Under the pieces are notes generated by a model. That model did not search any database. It had not been told where the DNA came from and was given only the letters and a program-made list of their open reading frames with translations. Shown here piece after piece: positions 1 to 8,151 of a stretch of 18,735 bases of DNA. The position numbers and the translations under genes are program-made. Every line of letters starts with the position of its first letter. The stretch's first letter is position 1. Source of the stretch: an uncultured Prevotellaceae bacterium (GTDB lineage: Bacteria; Bacteroidota; Bacteroidia; Bacteroidales; Bacteroidaceae); assembly GCA_947303695.1 (NCBI GenBank), contig CAMYYX010000019.1, positions 1 through 18,735 of the forward strand. The letters are read 5' to 3'.

Positions 1-10
1 GCGGCAAAGG

Positions 11-18
11 TATGTTTG
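11..18 (+). promoter_or_regulatory. Probable -7 promoter element of dapA
   Basis: TATGTTTG matches the Bacteroidetes -7 consensus TAnnTTTG exactly and lies 29 bases before the dapA start. The matching -33 TTTG box would fall outside the left edge of the window, so only half of the promoter can be judged. Confidence 0.5.
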
Positions 19-47
19 TTTTTTGACGTCATCACAACAACAACATC

Positions 48-941
48 ATGGCACACAATAAATTTAGAGGATTAGGCATCGCACTCGTTACTCCTTTCAC
101 AAAGAGTGGTGCGGTTGACTATGACTCTTTACGACGAATACTTGATTATCAATTAGGAAACGGCATTGATTTCCTTTGCATTCTGGCTACGACAGGCGAG
201 ACTCCTTGTCTGACAGCCGAGGAGAAACAGAAAATCAAAGAGATCGTTATTGAAAAAGTTAAAGGAACCATTCCTATCCTGATGGGATGTGGAGGCAACA
301 ATACCTCCGAAATTGTTCGCACGCTCCAGACTGAAGACTTCACTGGCATCGACGGCATCCTCAGCGTTTGTCCGTATTACAACAAACCATCGCAGGAAGG
401 ACTCTACCAACATTTCAAAGCTATTGCTAACGCAACCAACTTGCCAGTCGTACTCTACAATGTACCTGGTCGAGTAGGTGTCAACATGACTGCTGAGACG
501 ACCTTGCGTCTGGCCAACGATTGCTCGAACATCGTAGCCATCAAGGAGGCAAGTGGCAACTTCGCGCAGATTGACGATATCATCAAAAACAAACCATCAC
601 ACTTTGAGGTCATTTCGGGCGATGACGGCATCACCTTCCCACTTATCACCTTGGGAGCTGTGGGTGTCATCAGCGTTATTGGTAATGCCTTGCCCAATGA
701 GTTCGGACGTATGGTTCGTCTGGCGCTCAATGGTAACTATTCCGATGCATTGACCATCCATCACAAGTTTACTGAGTTATTCAAGTTGCTCTTTGTTGAT
801 GGCAACCCGGCAGGTGTGAAGGCCATGATGAACAGCATGGGATTGCTGGAGAACGAGCTCCGACTTCCGTTGGTTCCGGCACGACTCACTACTTTCGGTG
901 AAATCAGTGCCATCGTCAAAGATCTCAACATCAAATACTAA
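48..941 (+). CDS. dapA: 4-hydroxy-tetrahydrodipicolinate synthase
   Basis: DapA condenses pyruvate with aspartate-4-semialdehyde, the first committed step of the diaminopimelate/lysine pathway that feeds peptidoglycan. At 297 residues it has the usual family length, a single TIM-barrel. Visible motifs are the TTGET substrate loop (residues 48-52), the YNVPGR motif with the catalytic Tyr137 and Arg142, and the Schiff-base Lys166 in AIKEASG. Residue 47 is Ala in ATTGE where many homologues have Gly, a minor variation. The start is the first ATG after a -7-like element at 11-18. The gene stands alone and ends at a hairpin terminator shared with the convergent flavodoxin gene. The assignment to dapA rather than a related aldolase (NanA, for example) rests on the TTGE and YNVPGR motifs and is firm. 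Confidence 0.95.
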   Translation: MAHNKFRGLGIALVTPFTKSGAVDYDSLRRILDYQLGNGIDFLCILATTGETPCLTAEEKQKIKEIVIEKVKGTIPILMGCGGNNTSEIVRTLQTEDFTGIDGILSVCPYYNKPSQEGLYQHFKAIANATNLPVVLYNVPGRVGVNMTAETTLRLANDCSNIVAIKEASGNFAQIDDIIKNKPSHFEVISGDDGITFPLITLGAVGVISVIGNALPNEFGRMVRLALNGNYSDALTIHHKFTELFKLLFVDGNPAGVKAMMNSMGLLENELRLPLVPARLTTFGEISAIVKDLNIKY

Positions 942-943
942 AT

Positions 944-976
944 AAAAAACGGAGCCTTTCGACTCCGCTTTTTTTT
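944..976. terminator. Bidirectional terminator between dapA and the flavodoxin gene
   Basis: A CGGAG/CTCCG stem (950-954 and 963-967) with an 8-base loop is flanked by an A-run on the left and eight Ts on the right (969-976). Each strand therefore reads as a hairpin followed by a T-tract, which fits the two convergent genes on either side. Confidence 0.85.
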
Positions 977-990
977 AGTTAGCCTTTATT

Positions 991-1788
991 CTATCTTACT
1001 ACTTGAGTGAACTCTGGCTTTGCACCAGCTTCTACGACAACGTAGATGATGGATTCGCCACCGCCTCCACCGAAGCCGTTGCTCTTCACGGTGAACTTAT
1101 ATTCCGTTCCGTCCGGTGTCTTGCGGCTGCCCACCGTAGATGGAGTGCCGAGTGGAAACTGATAGCTTGAGCATGCATCGTTGAAGATAGTCTTCTCTGC
1201 ATCGGTCACGGGTTTCTGCGCGCTGAATGCAGGCAGAGGTGTTATGGTGCCTTGAACGAAGTGGTTTTCGACTAAGAATCGTTTGATTTCCTTCGCTGCT
1301 GCTGCCACACGAGCGGTACGTAGGCCGTATCCTTCCTTGATGGTGGCCTTTGGCAGCGCTTTCTTCAGAGCGTCGGCCGATGTGTTCAAACCACCGCTAC
1401 CAAAAGTGCAGAAAGGCACGATGGTCTTGCCGGCAAAGTCGTTGTTCTTCACGAGCGTAGCTATCGGGTTGGCATAGGTGCCGAACCAAATGGGATAGCC
1501 GAGGAAGATGACGTCGTAGTTGGTTAACTTCGACTTCAAAGGCTTCAGTTCGGGCCATTCGCCACTTTGCATCTCACGCTGTCCGCGTTGCATCGTTTCG
1601 TTGAAGTTGCCCGAATAGGGCTTCACGCATTCGATGACCTCAATGTCAGCACTGAGTTGTTTCTGCAATTCTTCAGCCACGGTCTTCGTGGTTCCTGTCT
1701 CGGAATAGTAGAGCACAAGTTTCTTCTGTGCGTAAATGCTTGCAATGCTTGTTGCCATGATGACAATAGATACTAAAAGTCGTTTCAT
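991..1788 (-). CDS. Exported flavodoxin-family protein with extra C-terminal domain
   Basis: The protein begins with a Sec signal peptide (residues 1-20, ending SIYA before Gln21), so it is predicted to act outside the cytoplasm. Residues about 23-175 form a flavodoxin domain of the Flavodoxin_4 type. The FMN phosphate loop is SETGTTK (about 30-36), the flavin-flanking segment is GYPIWFGTYANP, and the third loop is TFGSGGLN. About 85 further residues follow, including a poly-glycine stretch (GFGGGGGES), and I do not recognise them as a named domain. Classical flavodoxins are 140-180 residues, so this 265-residue form is extended. It probably carries out electron transfer or quinone/nitro reduction with bound FMN, but the partner is unknown. 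It stands alone, divergent from rpiB and convergent with dapA. Confidence 0.85.
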   Translation of the reverse strand: MKRLLVSIVIMATSIASIYAQKKLVLYYSETGTTKTVAEELQKQLSADIEVIECVKPYSGNFNETMQRGQREMQSGEWPELKPLKSKLTNYDVIFLGYPIWFGTYANPIATLVKNNDFAGKTIVPFCTFGSGGLNTSADALKKALPKATIKEGYGLRTARVAAAAKEIKRFLVENHFVQGTITPLPAFSAQKPVTDAEKTIFNDACSSYQFPLGTPSTVGSRKTPDGTEYKFTVKSNGFGGGGGESIIYVVVEAGAKPEFTQVVR

Positions 1789-1826
1789 AAGTTTGTTATT
1801 TTCTTTGTTTTGAGTTGAATTTGCGA

Positions 1827-1834
1827 CAAAATTA
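1827..1834 (-). promoter_or_regulatory. Candidate -7 element of the flavodoxin gene
   Basis: On the minus strand this reads TAATTTTG, an exact TAnnTTTG match, 38 bases before the start codon. No good TTTG -33 box is present at the expected 19-21 base spacing, so the call is moderate. Confidence 0.4.
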
Positions 1835-1877
1835 CTAAATTATGTTGAATTATAACTCATGAATAATGAATTATTTG

Positions 1878-1885
1878 TATATTTG
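1878..1885 (+). promoter_or_regulatory. Candidate -7 element of rpiB
   Basis: TATATTTG fits TAnnTTTG exactly and ends 29 bases before the rpiB ATG. The upstream sequence is very AT-rich, but a -33 TTTG at proper spacing is not evident. It would drive the rpiB, adenosyltransferase and DUF1573 run. Confidence 0.4.
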
Positions 1886-1914
1886 CTCCCAAATTATTAG
1901 GTACAAATATAATT

Positions 1915-2361
1915 ATGGAGATAAAAACTATAGGAATTGCCAGCGATCATGCTGCGTTTCCGTTGAAGCAGTTTGTCAAGCGTTACCTCGAAGAGAAGGG
2001 TATGGCGTACAAGGATTATGGTACGTTCACCGAGGAGAGTTGTAACTATGCCACTTATGGTCATGCATTGGCTGAGGGCATCGAGCGTGGCGAAGTTTAT
2101 TCTGGTATCGCTATGTGTGGTAGCGGTGAAGGTATCAGCATGACGCTCAACAAGCATCAGGGTATCCGTGCCGGACTGGTGTGGCAGCCCGAAATTGCTC
2201 ATCTCATCCGCGAGCACAACAACGCCAACGTCATTGTCTTCCCTGGTCGGTTCATCAGTGAGGAGACTTGCCGCGAGTGTCTCGATGAGTACTTCGCTAC
2301 TGAATTTGCAGGAGGACGTCATCAGACGCGCATCGACGACATACCGGTGAAAAAGTGTTGA
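1915..2361 (+). CDS. rpiB: Ribose-5-phosphate isomerase B
   Basis: RpiB interconverts ribose-5-phosphate and ribulose-5-phosphate in the non-oxidative pentose phosphate pathway. The 148-residue length is typical of the RpiB/LacAB family. Motifs are SDHAAF (residues 10-15) for phosphate/sugar binding, MCGSGEGISM with the catalytic Cys68 (67-76), the phosphate-binding HQGIRAG (81-87), and EHNNANVIVFPGR (100-112). The usual CGTGIG reads CGSGEG, within family range. The adenosyltransferase gene follows 16 bases downstream, so the two are probably co-transcribed. An allose-6-phosphate isomerase role is an alternative, but no allose genes are nearby. The second pentose-phosphate enzyme, rpe, lies at the other end of the window. 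Confidence 0.93.
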   Translation: MEIKTIGIASDHAAFPLKQFVKRYLEEKGMAYKDYGTFTEESCNYATYGHALAEGIERGEVYSGIAMCGSGEGISMTLNKHQGIRAGLVWQPEIAHLIREHNNANVIVFPGRFISEETCRECLDEYFATEFAGGRHQTRIDDIPVKKC

Positions 2362-2377
2362 AAAAAACGGAAAGGTA

Positions 2378-2935
2378 ATGGGTAGGATCTATACACGGAA
2401 AGGCGACAGAGGTCAGACCTCACTGGTCGGTGGTCAGCGCGTGTCGAAATGCTGCGACAGGCTCGAGAGCTATGGCACCATCGACGAGCTTAATTCAGAC
2501 ATTGGCGTGCTCATCACCATTTGCGACGACGAGCATGATGTTCTGTTTCTCACCGAGGTGCAACATGCGCTGTTCGTCGTAGGTGGTTATCTTGCCACCG
2601 ATAACTCCGATAGCGAATCGGGTCAGGGAAACATCGTGACTGACGAGATGGTACATGCTGTCGAGGCAGAGATCGACCGTCTCGATGCCATCGTGCCTCC
2701 CCTGCGTCTCTTCATCCTCCCAGGTGGAAGTCGTGCTGCAGCCTATGCCCATGTTTGCCGCACCGTGTGTCGCAGAGCCGAACGTTGTGTGTTCCGTCTC
2801 ATCGAATGCGGAACAGATGTGGATGAAGCCGTCACCTCCTACATCAACCGCCTGAGCGACTACTTCTTCATTCTGGCTCGCAAGCTCAATGTTGATGCCC
2901 GAACCGAGGATGTCGTGTGGCGAAGAAACCAATAG
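2378..2935 (+). CDS. Cob(I)alamin adenosyltransferase, PduO type
   Basis: This enzyme transfers the 5'-deoxyadenosyl group of ATP to Co(I) corrinoids to make adenosylcobalamin, the cofactor of methylmalonyl-CoA mutase and similar enzymes. The PduO signature is clear: an N-terminal ATP loop YTRKGDRGQT (residues 5-14), FILPGGS (112-118), an arginine-rich helix AHVCRTVCRRAER (124-136), and YINRLSDYFFILAR (155-168). The 185-residue length is normal. It is 16 bases after rpiB, preceded by a purine-rich GGAAAGG that could serve as a ribosome binding site. No other cobalamin gene is in the window. I saw no cobalamin riboswitch in the short leader of this run. Confidence 0.92.
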   Translation: MGRIYTRKGDRGQTSLVGGQRVSKCCDRLESYGTIDELNSDIGVLITICDDEHDVLFLTEVQHALFVVGGYLATDNSDSESGQGNIVTDEMVHAVEAEIDRLDAIVPPLRLFILPGGSRAAAYAHVCRTVCRRAERCVFRLIECGTDVDEAVTSYINRLSDYFFILARKLNVDARTEDVVWRRNQ

Positions 2936-2979
2936 ACCGGATTTACAGAATAACGATATAACTAAAAACCCAATAAGAC

Positions 2980-3408
2980 ATGAAAACAGTAAAGACCCTT
3001 ATGATTGTGCTGGCGTGCATGTTTGCTATGACCGCCACAGCCAAGAAATATCCCGTTATCAAGTTCGAGAAGACCACCATTGACTTTGGTACCTTCTCAC
3101 AGGACAATCCTGTGCAGACATGTGTATTTAAGTTCAAGAACGTGGGTAAGGCCAAGCTCGCCATCACCTACGTCCACACCTCATGCGGATGTACTGTGGC
3201 CGATTACCCCAAGGACTACATCAGTCCGGGTGGCTCAGGCGAGATACGTGTCACCTATGACGGAACAGGCAAACTTCCTGGCAAGCTGAAGAAGACCGTT
3301 CAGGTGTTCTACAACGGAAAGCCAAACTCCGAAGACCTTGTCCGTCTCTACGTCACCGGTGAGATGACGGCCGTTCCCAGCAAGGACCTGTCAGAGGCAA
3401 AGAAATAA
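2980..3408 (+). CDS. DUF1573 domain periplasmic protein
   Basis: A 142-residue protein with a Sec signal peptide (residues 1 to about 21, MIVLACMFAMTATA, no lipobox) followed by one DUF1573 domain, an immunoglobulin-like beta-sandwich related to ASPM-SPD-2-Hydin domains. Typical features are the opening IKFEKTTIDFGTF, the FKFKNVGKAKLAI strand pair, and the conserved TSCGCT cysteine motif (67-72). Such proteins are abundant in Bacteroidetes, and their biochemical role is unknown. The gene starts 44 bases after the adenosyltransferase gene and is followed by a strong terminator, so it is probably the last gene of that transcript. No TAnnTTTG element was found in the 44-base gap. Confidence 0.88.
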   Translation: MKTVKTLMIVLACMFAMTATAKKYPVIKFEKTTIDFGTFSQDNPVQTCVFKFKNVGKAKLAITYVHTSCGCTVADYPKDYISPGGSGEIRVTYDGTGKLPGKLKKTVQVFYNGKPNSEDLVRLYVTGEMTAVPSKDLSEAKK

Positions 3409-3432
3409 CGACACATATTTTCCCTCCAACAG

Positions 3433-3472
3433 CAAACCCTCTCTATCAACGATAAAGAGGGTTTGTTTTTTT
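3433..3472 (+). terminator. Rho-independent terminator after the DUF1573 gene
   Basis: A perfect 10-bp stem CAAACCCTCT/AGAGGGTTTG (3433-3442 and 3456-3465) is extended by an inner TATC/GATA stem across a single mismatch. Seven Ts follow at 3466-3472. The opposite strand has no T-tract after the hairpin, so it is directional. Confidence 0.92.
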
Positions 3473-3586
3473 CGTGAGTTGCGCTTCAATCGTGCTTCAA
3501 TTTGCTGAGTGACTGGCGCACGGTGGCAGGCAGGTTGGGAAGTTTGTTATTTTCAACTCCATACACCTTATATTATATATAGGCGG

Positions 3587-4462
3587 TCAGAACCAAAGTT
3601 TCTTTAGGGTTTCGATGTCCTCAGCCTCGATGGCACTCTCCTTAAGGTCGGGCAGGTTGTGGAAGAAGTCGATGCCAGTCTTCTTTTCCAGTTCGTCAAT
3701 ATTAACGGCTTTGCCCGGGACGACAGACAAAGTTGCATAATTGTTGCCAGTATATCCATAGTCTTTGTGCTCGACCCAGAACCCGATGGCGCTGTAGTCG
3801 CCAGCCTTGAAGCGGAGGAGAGCAATGAAGTAGTACTTAGGAATGACGACGGACTTGCCGCCGCTGCTGTTCACGGTACCCTGAGTCTGGTCGATGGTGC
3901 CACCTTTCACCACGTAAAGGGTGTCTGCGAATGATGCATCACGACCGATGCCTTGCACGTACTGCTCGAAGGCTGTCCAGTAGTTGCTGTTGAAGTCGTA
4001 CTGCTGTGGCGACATGTTGCTCATGTAGAACGTCTGGCGGTTCGCCTCAGTGTTATATTGACGGTCGTAGGAGGCACAGAGGTGGCCGCGGGTGTAGCGG
4101 CTGAACGTACCGAAACCTATCTGGTATTTCTTTGGCAGTTTGGGGTCGTCGGCCCATGCGTTGGTACGTCCGCTGCCAAGGTCGCGGGTCTTTCCGTCGA
4201 ACCGGAAGGCCACCCAGCGTGAGTGGTTCTTCGCAGGATTGTACTCGAGGCAATAGGTCATGACGGAGTCATTGCCGATCTTCACACTATGCTGGATGAA
4301 GAGGTTGTCGCCGCCTGTGAGTTTAGGTACTTCGAGGCGCGACTCGTACTTCCCGAGATCAACATTGGAGAAAATGACGTTGCTGTCGTTGTCTTTGGAA
4401 CACGACAACGAGAGGGTTACTGCCATCAGTAGCAGAAGGAATGAGTGATTGATGTGTTTCAT
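3587..4462 (-). CDS. DNA/RNA non-specific endonuclease, lipoprotein
   Basis: A 291-residue NUC1-family (beta-beta-alpha-metal) nuclease of the Serratia nuclease group, which cuts DNA and RNA with Mg2+. The core motif is TRGHLCAS (residues 124-131) with catalytic His127; most homologues read DRGH. It is followed by SNMSPQ and by N158 and E166, spaced eight apart like the metal-binding Asn and catalytic Glu of the Serratia enzyme. I chose the ATG at 4462 because it gives a lipoprotein signal peptide ending in LSLSC (Cys21). The longer open frame up to 4669 would overlap ettA with low-complexity sequence. After Cys21 comes SKDNDS, an acidic stretch resembling Bacteroidetes lipoprotein export signals, so the enzyme may sit on the cell surface. 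It lies 19 bases after ettA and is the last gene of the cluster. Nutrient scavenging or extracellular DNA degradation is inferred. Confidence 0.88.
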   Translation of the reverse strand: MKHINHSFLLLLMAVTLSLSCSKDNDSNVIFSNVDLGKYESRLEVPKLTGGDNLFIQHSVKIGNDSVMTYCLEYNPAKNHSRWVAFRFDGKTRDLGSGRTNAWADDPKLPKKYQIGFGTFSRYTRGHLCASYDRQYNTEANRQTFYMSNMSPQQYDFNSNYWTAFEQYVQGIGRDASFADTLYVVKGGTIDQTQGTVNSSGGKSVVIPKYYFIALLRFKAGDYSAIGFWVEHKDYGYTGNNYATLSVVPGKAVNIDELEKKTGIDFFHNLPDLKESAIEAEDIETLKKLWF

Positions 4463-4481
4463 GGGGCGAATGGGGGATGAG

Positions 4482-6179
4482 TTAGTCTTCCATGAGTTTA
4501 CGATAGCGGATGCGTTTGGGCTCTTCAAGTCCGAGACGCTTGGCTTTGTTGGCTTCGTAGTCGGTATAAGAGCCTTCGAACCAGAATACCTCACCATTAC
4601 CTTCGAAGGCAAGGATGTGGGTACAGATACGGTCGAGGAACCAACGGTCGTGGCTGATGATGACGGCACAGCCGGCGAAAGACTCTAGACCTTCTTCGAG
4701 GGCACGGAGGGTGTTTACGTCGATATCGTTGGTGGGCTCGTCAAGGAGAAGCACATTGCCTTCCTGCTTCAATGCGATAGCGAGTTGCAGACGGTTGCGT
4801 TCACCTCCTGAGAGTACGCCGCAGAGTTTCTCCTGATCGGCTCCGTTAAAGTTAAAACGGCTGAGGTAGGCCCTGACGTTGATGTCGCGACCTCCCATGC
4901 GGATGGTTTCGTTGCCTTGACTCACAACTTGGTAGACGCTCTTGTCGGGGATGATGTCCTGATGCTGCTGGTCTACATAGCTGAGTTTCACGGTCTCGCC
5001 TACAGAGAAACTGCCTGCATCGGCTTGCTCCAATCCCATGATGAGACGGAAGAGGGTAGTCTTGCCTACTCCGTTCGGACCGATGACGCCCACGATGCCG
5101 TTGGGGGGCAGGTTGAAGTTGAGGTCGCTGAACAGCACCTTGTCGCCGAATGCTTTGGCTACATGTTCGGCTTCGATGACTTTGTTACCAAGTCGTGGGC
5201 CGTTTGGAATGAATATCTCGAGTTTCTGTTCACGTTCCTTCTGGTCTTCATTAAGCAGTTTGTCGTATGAATTCAAACGGGCTTTTCCCTTTGCTTGACG
5301 TGCCTTGGGAGCCATTCGTACCCATTCCAACTCACGCTCAAGGGTTTTACGACGCTTGCTTTCGGTCTTTTCCTCCTGAGCCATACGGATGGACTTCTGT
5401 TCGAGCCATGATGAGTAGTTTCCCTTCCAAGGGATGCCTTCTCCGCGGTCGAGTTCCAAGATCCATTCGCTTACATCATCGAGGAAGTAGCGGTCGTGGG
5501 TAACTGCGATGACGGTGCCTTCGTATTGTTGGAGATGCTGTTCCAACCAGTCGATACTCTCGGCATCGAGGTGGTTGGTAGGCTCGTCGAGCAGGAGCAC
5601 GTCGGGTTTCTGAAGCAACAGACGGCACAGGGCCACACGACGACGTTCGCCACCCGAAAGGTTCTCTACCGACCAATCACCAGGCGGGCAGCGGAGGGCA
5701 TCCATCGCACGTTCGAGGATGCTGTCCATGTTCCATGCATCGGTCGAGTCGATGATATCCTGTAGCTCTGCCTGACGGGTCATGAGCTGCTCCATCTTGT
5801 CTGGATCTTCGTAATACTCAGGCAAACCGAACTTCACGTTGATATCGTCGTATTCCTTGAGTGCATCATAAACATGCTGGACACCTTCCATCACATTCTC
5901 TTTCACGGTCTTGGTGGCATTGAGATGTGGGTCTTGCGGTAGATAACCGACGGAGTATCCCGGACTCCAAACGACATTGCCTTGATATTGTTGGTCGATT
6001 CCGGCGATGATTTTCATCAAGGTGGACTTACCGGCACCATTCAGACCGATGATACCGATCTTTGCTCCATAAAAGAAAGAAAGGTATATGTTCTTGAGTA
6101 CTTGTTTCTGGTTCTGCTGAATGGTCTTCGAAACACCGACCATCGAGAAGATGATTTTTTTATCGTCTACTGTTGCCAT
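4482..6179 (-). CDS. ettA: ABC-F translational throttle protein EttA
   Basis: A soluble tandem-ATPase ABC-F protein of 565 residues with no membrane segments, expected to bind the ribosomal E site and gate elongation according to energy state. Domain 1 has Walker A GLNGAGKST (45-53), signature LSGGERRRVAL and Walker B LLLDEPTNHLD. Domain 2 has GPNGVGKTT, LSGGERNRLQL and LLLDEPTNDID. The short arm insertion after the first Walker A, and the linker carrying EWVRMAPKARQAKGKARLN, match the EttA subfamily rather than Uup or antibiotic-resistance ABC-Fs. The length is close to the E. coli protein (555). It follows nadE by 20 bases and precedes the nuclease gene by 19 bases. Confidence 0.94.
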   Translation of the reverse strand: MATVDDKKIIFSMVGVSKTIQQNQKQVLKNIYLSFFYGAKIGIIGLNGAGKSTLMKIIAGIDQQYQGNVVWSPGYSVGYLPQDPHLNATKTVKENVMEGVQHVYDALKEYDDINVKFGLPEYYEDPDKMEQLMTRQAELQDIIDSTDAWNMDSILERAMDALRCPPGDWSVENLSGGERRRVALCRLLLQKPDVLLLDEPTNHLDAESIDWLEQHLQQYEGTVIAVTHDRYFLDDVSEWILELDRGEGIPWKGNYSSWLEQKSIRMAQEEKTESKRRKTLERELEWVRMAPKARQAKGKARLNSYDKLLNEDQKEREQKLEIFIPNGPRLGNKVIEAEHVAKAFGDKVLFSDLNFNLPPNGIVGVIGPNGVGKTTLFRLIMGLEQADAGSFSVGETVKLSYVDQQHQDIIPDKSVYQVVSQGNETIRMGGRDINVRAYLSRFNFNGADQEKLCGVLSGGERNRLQLAIALKQEGNVLLLDEPTNDIDVNTLRALEEGLESFAGCAVIISHDRWFLDRICTHILAFEGNGEVFWFEGSYTDYEANKAKRLGLEEPKRIRYRKLMED

Positions 6180-6199
6180 AGCGTTGGTGGGATGTTGGG

Positions 6200-8146
6200 T
6201 TAAGAAAATAAAGGAAGTGAGGATGTGGCTTCGTCAAGATTCTTGAGCCATTCGGTTGATGTGGCATCGCTTGGCATGCGCCAATCGCCTCGAGGACTGA
6301 GACTCACGCTACCGACCTTAGGTCCGTCGGGTACACAAGAGCGCTTGAACTGCTGACTAAAGAAGCGACGATAGAACGTGCGTAGCCATTTCAGGATGGT
6401 CTCTTCGTCGTAAGTCCCTTTGAATGCCTGTTGTGCCAGGAAGTAAATCTTGGCGGGTGAGAAAGCATTGCGGATGAAGTGATAAAGGAAGAAATCATGC
6501 AGTTCGTACGGACCGACCAAGTCCTCCGTCTTCTGTTTGATCTGTCCGTTCTCGTCGGCAGGGATGAGTTCTGGGCTGATAGGCGTGTCAACGATGTCGA
6601 GCAAGGTAGCCCTTGAAGTCTCGTCGACACTGGTGTTCGCAACCCATGTGACGAGATGGCGCACAAGGGTCTTTGGAATGGAACAATTGACGCCGTAGTT
6701 GGACATGTGGTCTCCATTGTAGGTGGCCCATCCGAGTGCGAGTTCTGAGAGGTCGCCTGTACCGACGACGATGCCACCTTCCTGATTGGCAACGTCCATC
6801 AGAATTTGAGTACGTTCGCGAGCCTGACTGTTCTCGTAGGTCACGTCGTGGACGTTGATATCGTGGTTAATATCTTTGAAGTGCTGGATGCAGGCATCGC
6901 GGATGGAGATTTCCTTCAGCGTCACACCCAATGATTGCATCAGCGAGATGGCGTTGGTGTAAGTGCGGTCGGTCGTACCGAATCCGGGCATCGTAATGGC
7001 GATGATATCCTTACGACTACGACCTAACTTGTCCATGGTCTTTGCGGCCACGAGGAGGGCAAGTGTGGAGTCAAGTCCGCCAGAGATACCGATGACGAGG
7101 GTCTTGGCATTGATGTGGACAATACGTTTTGCAAGGCCTGACACCTGAATGGCAAAGATTTCGTCGCAGCGCTGGTTGAGCAGTTCACCTTTCGGTACGA
7201 ATGGACTTGGATCGATAGCTCGGGTGAGGGTAGGGACACCGTTCCATTCCTCATAAGAGATGGCCTGTGCTATGATTGGCTGTGGAGCGGTCATCTGACT
7301 GTCAGCAAATGTGATATTGGCCTGCCGTGCTGAACGCAGATACTCGACATCGATTTCGGAGATGACCAGCTGTTCTTTCAGGTTAAACCGCTTTCCTTCC
7401 TCTAACAGTTTCCCGTTTTCGTAAATCATTCCGTTGCCGGCAAAGACAAGGTCCTGAGATGACTCACCGAAGCCGCTTGATGCATATACATAGCCGCTGA
7501 TGCATCGAGCAGATTGCTGAGCCAGCAGGCTACAGAGATAGGTGTGTTTGCTCACTACCTCGTCGCTGGCTGACAGGTTGAAGATGATGTCGGCTCCTTG
7601 CAATGCCAATGTGGAACTTGGTGGAATGGGTGCCCACAAGTCTTCACAGATCTCGATACCAAACGTACAGTTACTTGTTTGGAACAATTGGTTGCGGGCA
7701 ATGGTTACCGTCTGGGCACAAATCGTGACCGTAGTATGGATGTCTGCGCCTGATGTGAACCATCGCTTTTCGTAGAATTCCTTATAATTAGGAATGAACG
7801 ATTTGGGCACGATGCCCAGAATCTTTCCTTTCTGGATAACTGCTGCAGCATTGAACAGCATGGAGTTGATACGAATGGGTAACCCGATAATGATGATGAT
7901 GTTCAACGAACGGGTTACGTCGAGCAGACGGAACAGTGCATTTTCGCAACTCTCCAATAACTGTTGTTGCAGGAAGAGGTCGGCACATGTGTATCCGGTG
8001 ATACAGAGTTCGGGGAAACCGATGATTTCCACTCCTTTACCTTCAGCCTGTGCTATCAGGCTTTCAATTTGGTTTGCATTCCATTGGCAGTCGCCCACCT
8101 TTACTTGGGGCACTGCTGCTGCTACCTTGATAAATCCGTACTTCAT
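6200..8146 (-). CDS. nadE: Glutamine-dependent NAD+ synthase
   Basis: A two-domain enzyme of 648 residues that amidates nicotinic acid adenine dinucleotide to NAD+ using glutamine-derived ammonia and ATP. The N-terminal nitrilase-like glutaminase domain shows the Glu46 (GFPEL), Lys115 (VPKSF) and Cys167 (EICEDLW) triad. The C-terminal synthetase domain has the PP-loop SGGLDS (355-360) and the GTGDLSELALGW segment. The ATG at 8146 is preferred. A start 22 codons upstream at 8212 would add a charged, lysine-rich stretch that overlaps the end of tamB. Only 5 bases separate tamB's stop from this start, so translation may be coupled. Confidence 0.94.
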   Translation of the reverse strand: MKYGFIKVAAAVPQVKVGDCQWNANQIESLIAQAEGKGVEIIGFPELCITGYTCADLFLQQQLLESCENALFRLLDVTRSLNIIIIIGLPIRINSMLFNAAAVIQKGKILGIVPKSFIPNYKEFYEKRWFTSGADIHTTVTICAQTVTIARNQLFQTSNCTFGIEICEDLWAPIPPSSTLALQGADIIFNLSASDEVVSKHTYLCSLLAQQSARCISGYVYASSGFGESSQDLVFAGNGMIYENGKLLEEGKRFNLKEQLVISEIDVEYLRSARQANITFADSQMTAPQPIIAQAISYEEWNGVPTLTRAIDPSPFVPKGELLNQRCDEIFAIQVSGLAKRIVHINAKTLVIGISGGLDSTLALLVAAKTMDKLGRSRKDIIAITMPGFGTTDRTYTNAISLMQSLGVTLKEISIRDACIQHFKDINHDINVHDVTYENSQARERTQILMDVANQEGGIVVGTGDLSELALGWATYNGDHMSNYGVNCSIPKTLVRHLVTWVANTSVDETSRATLLDIVDTPISPELIPADENGQIKQKTEDLVGPYELHDFFLYHFIRNAFSPAKIYFLAQQAFKGTYDEETILKWLRTFYRRFFSQQFKRSCVPDGPKVGSVSLSPRGDWRMPSDATSTEWLKNLDEATSSLPLFS

Positions 8147-8151
8147 ATCGT

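Noticed and set aside
1789..1914. Possible riboswitch or small RNA in the divergent flavodoxin-rpiB gap
   Set aside because: The region is plain AT-rich promoter sequence without stable paired elements or recognisable riboswitch motifs.
4463..4669. A 69-codon N-terminal extension of the nuclease
   Set aside because: It overlaps ettA, is low-complexity Ser/Thr/Pro sequence, and would bury the lipoprotein signal peptide that begins at the ATG at 4462.
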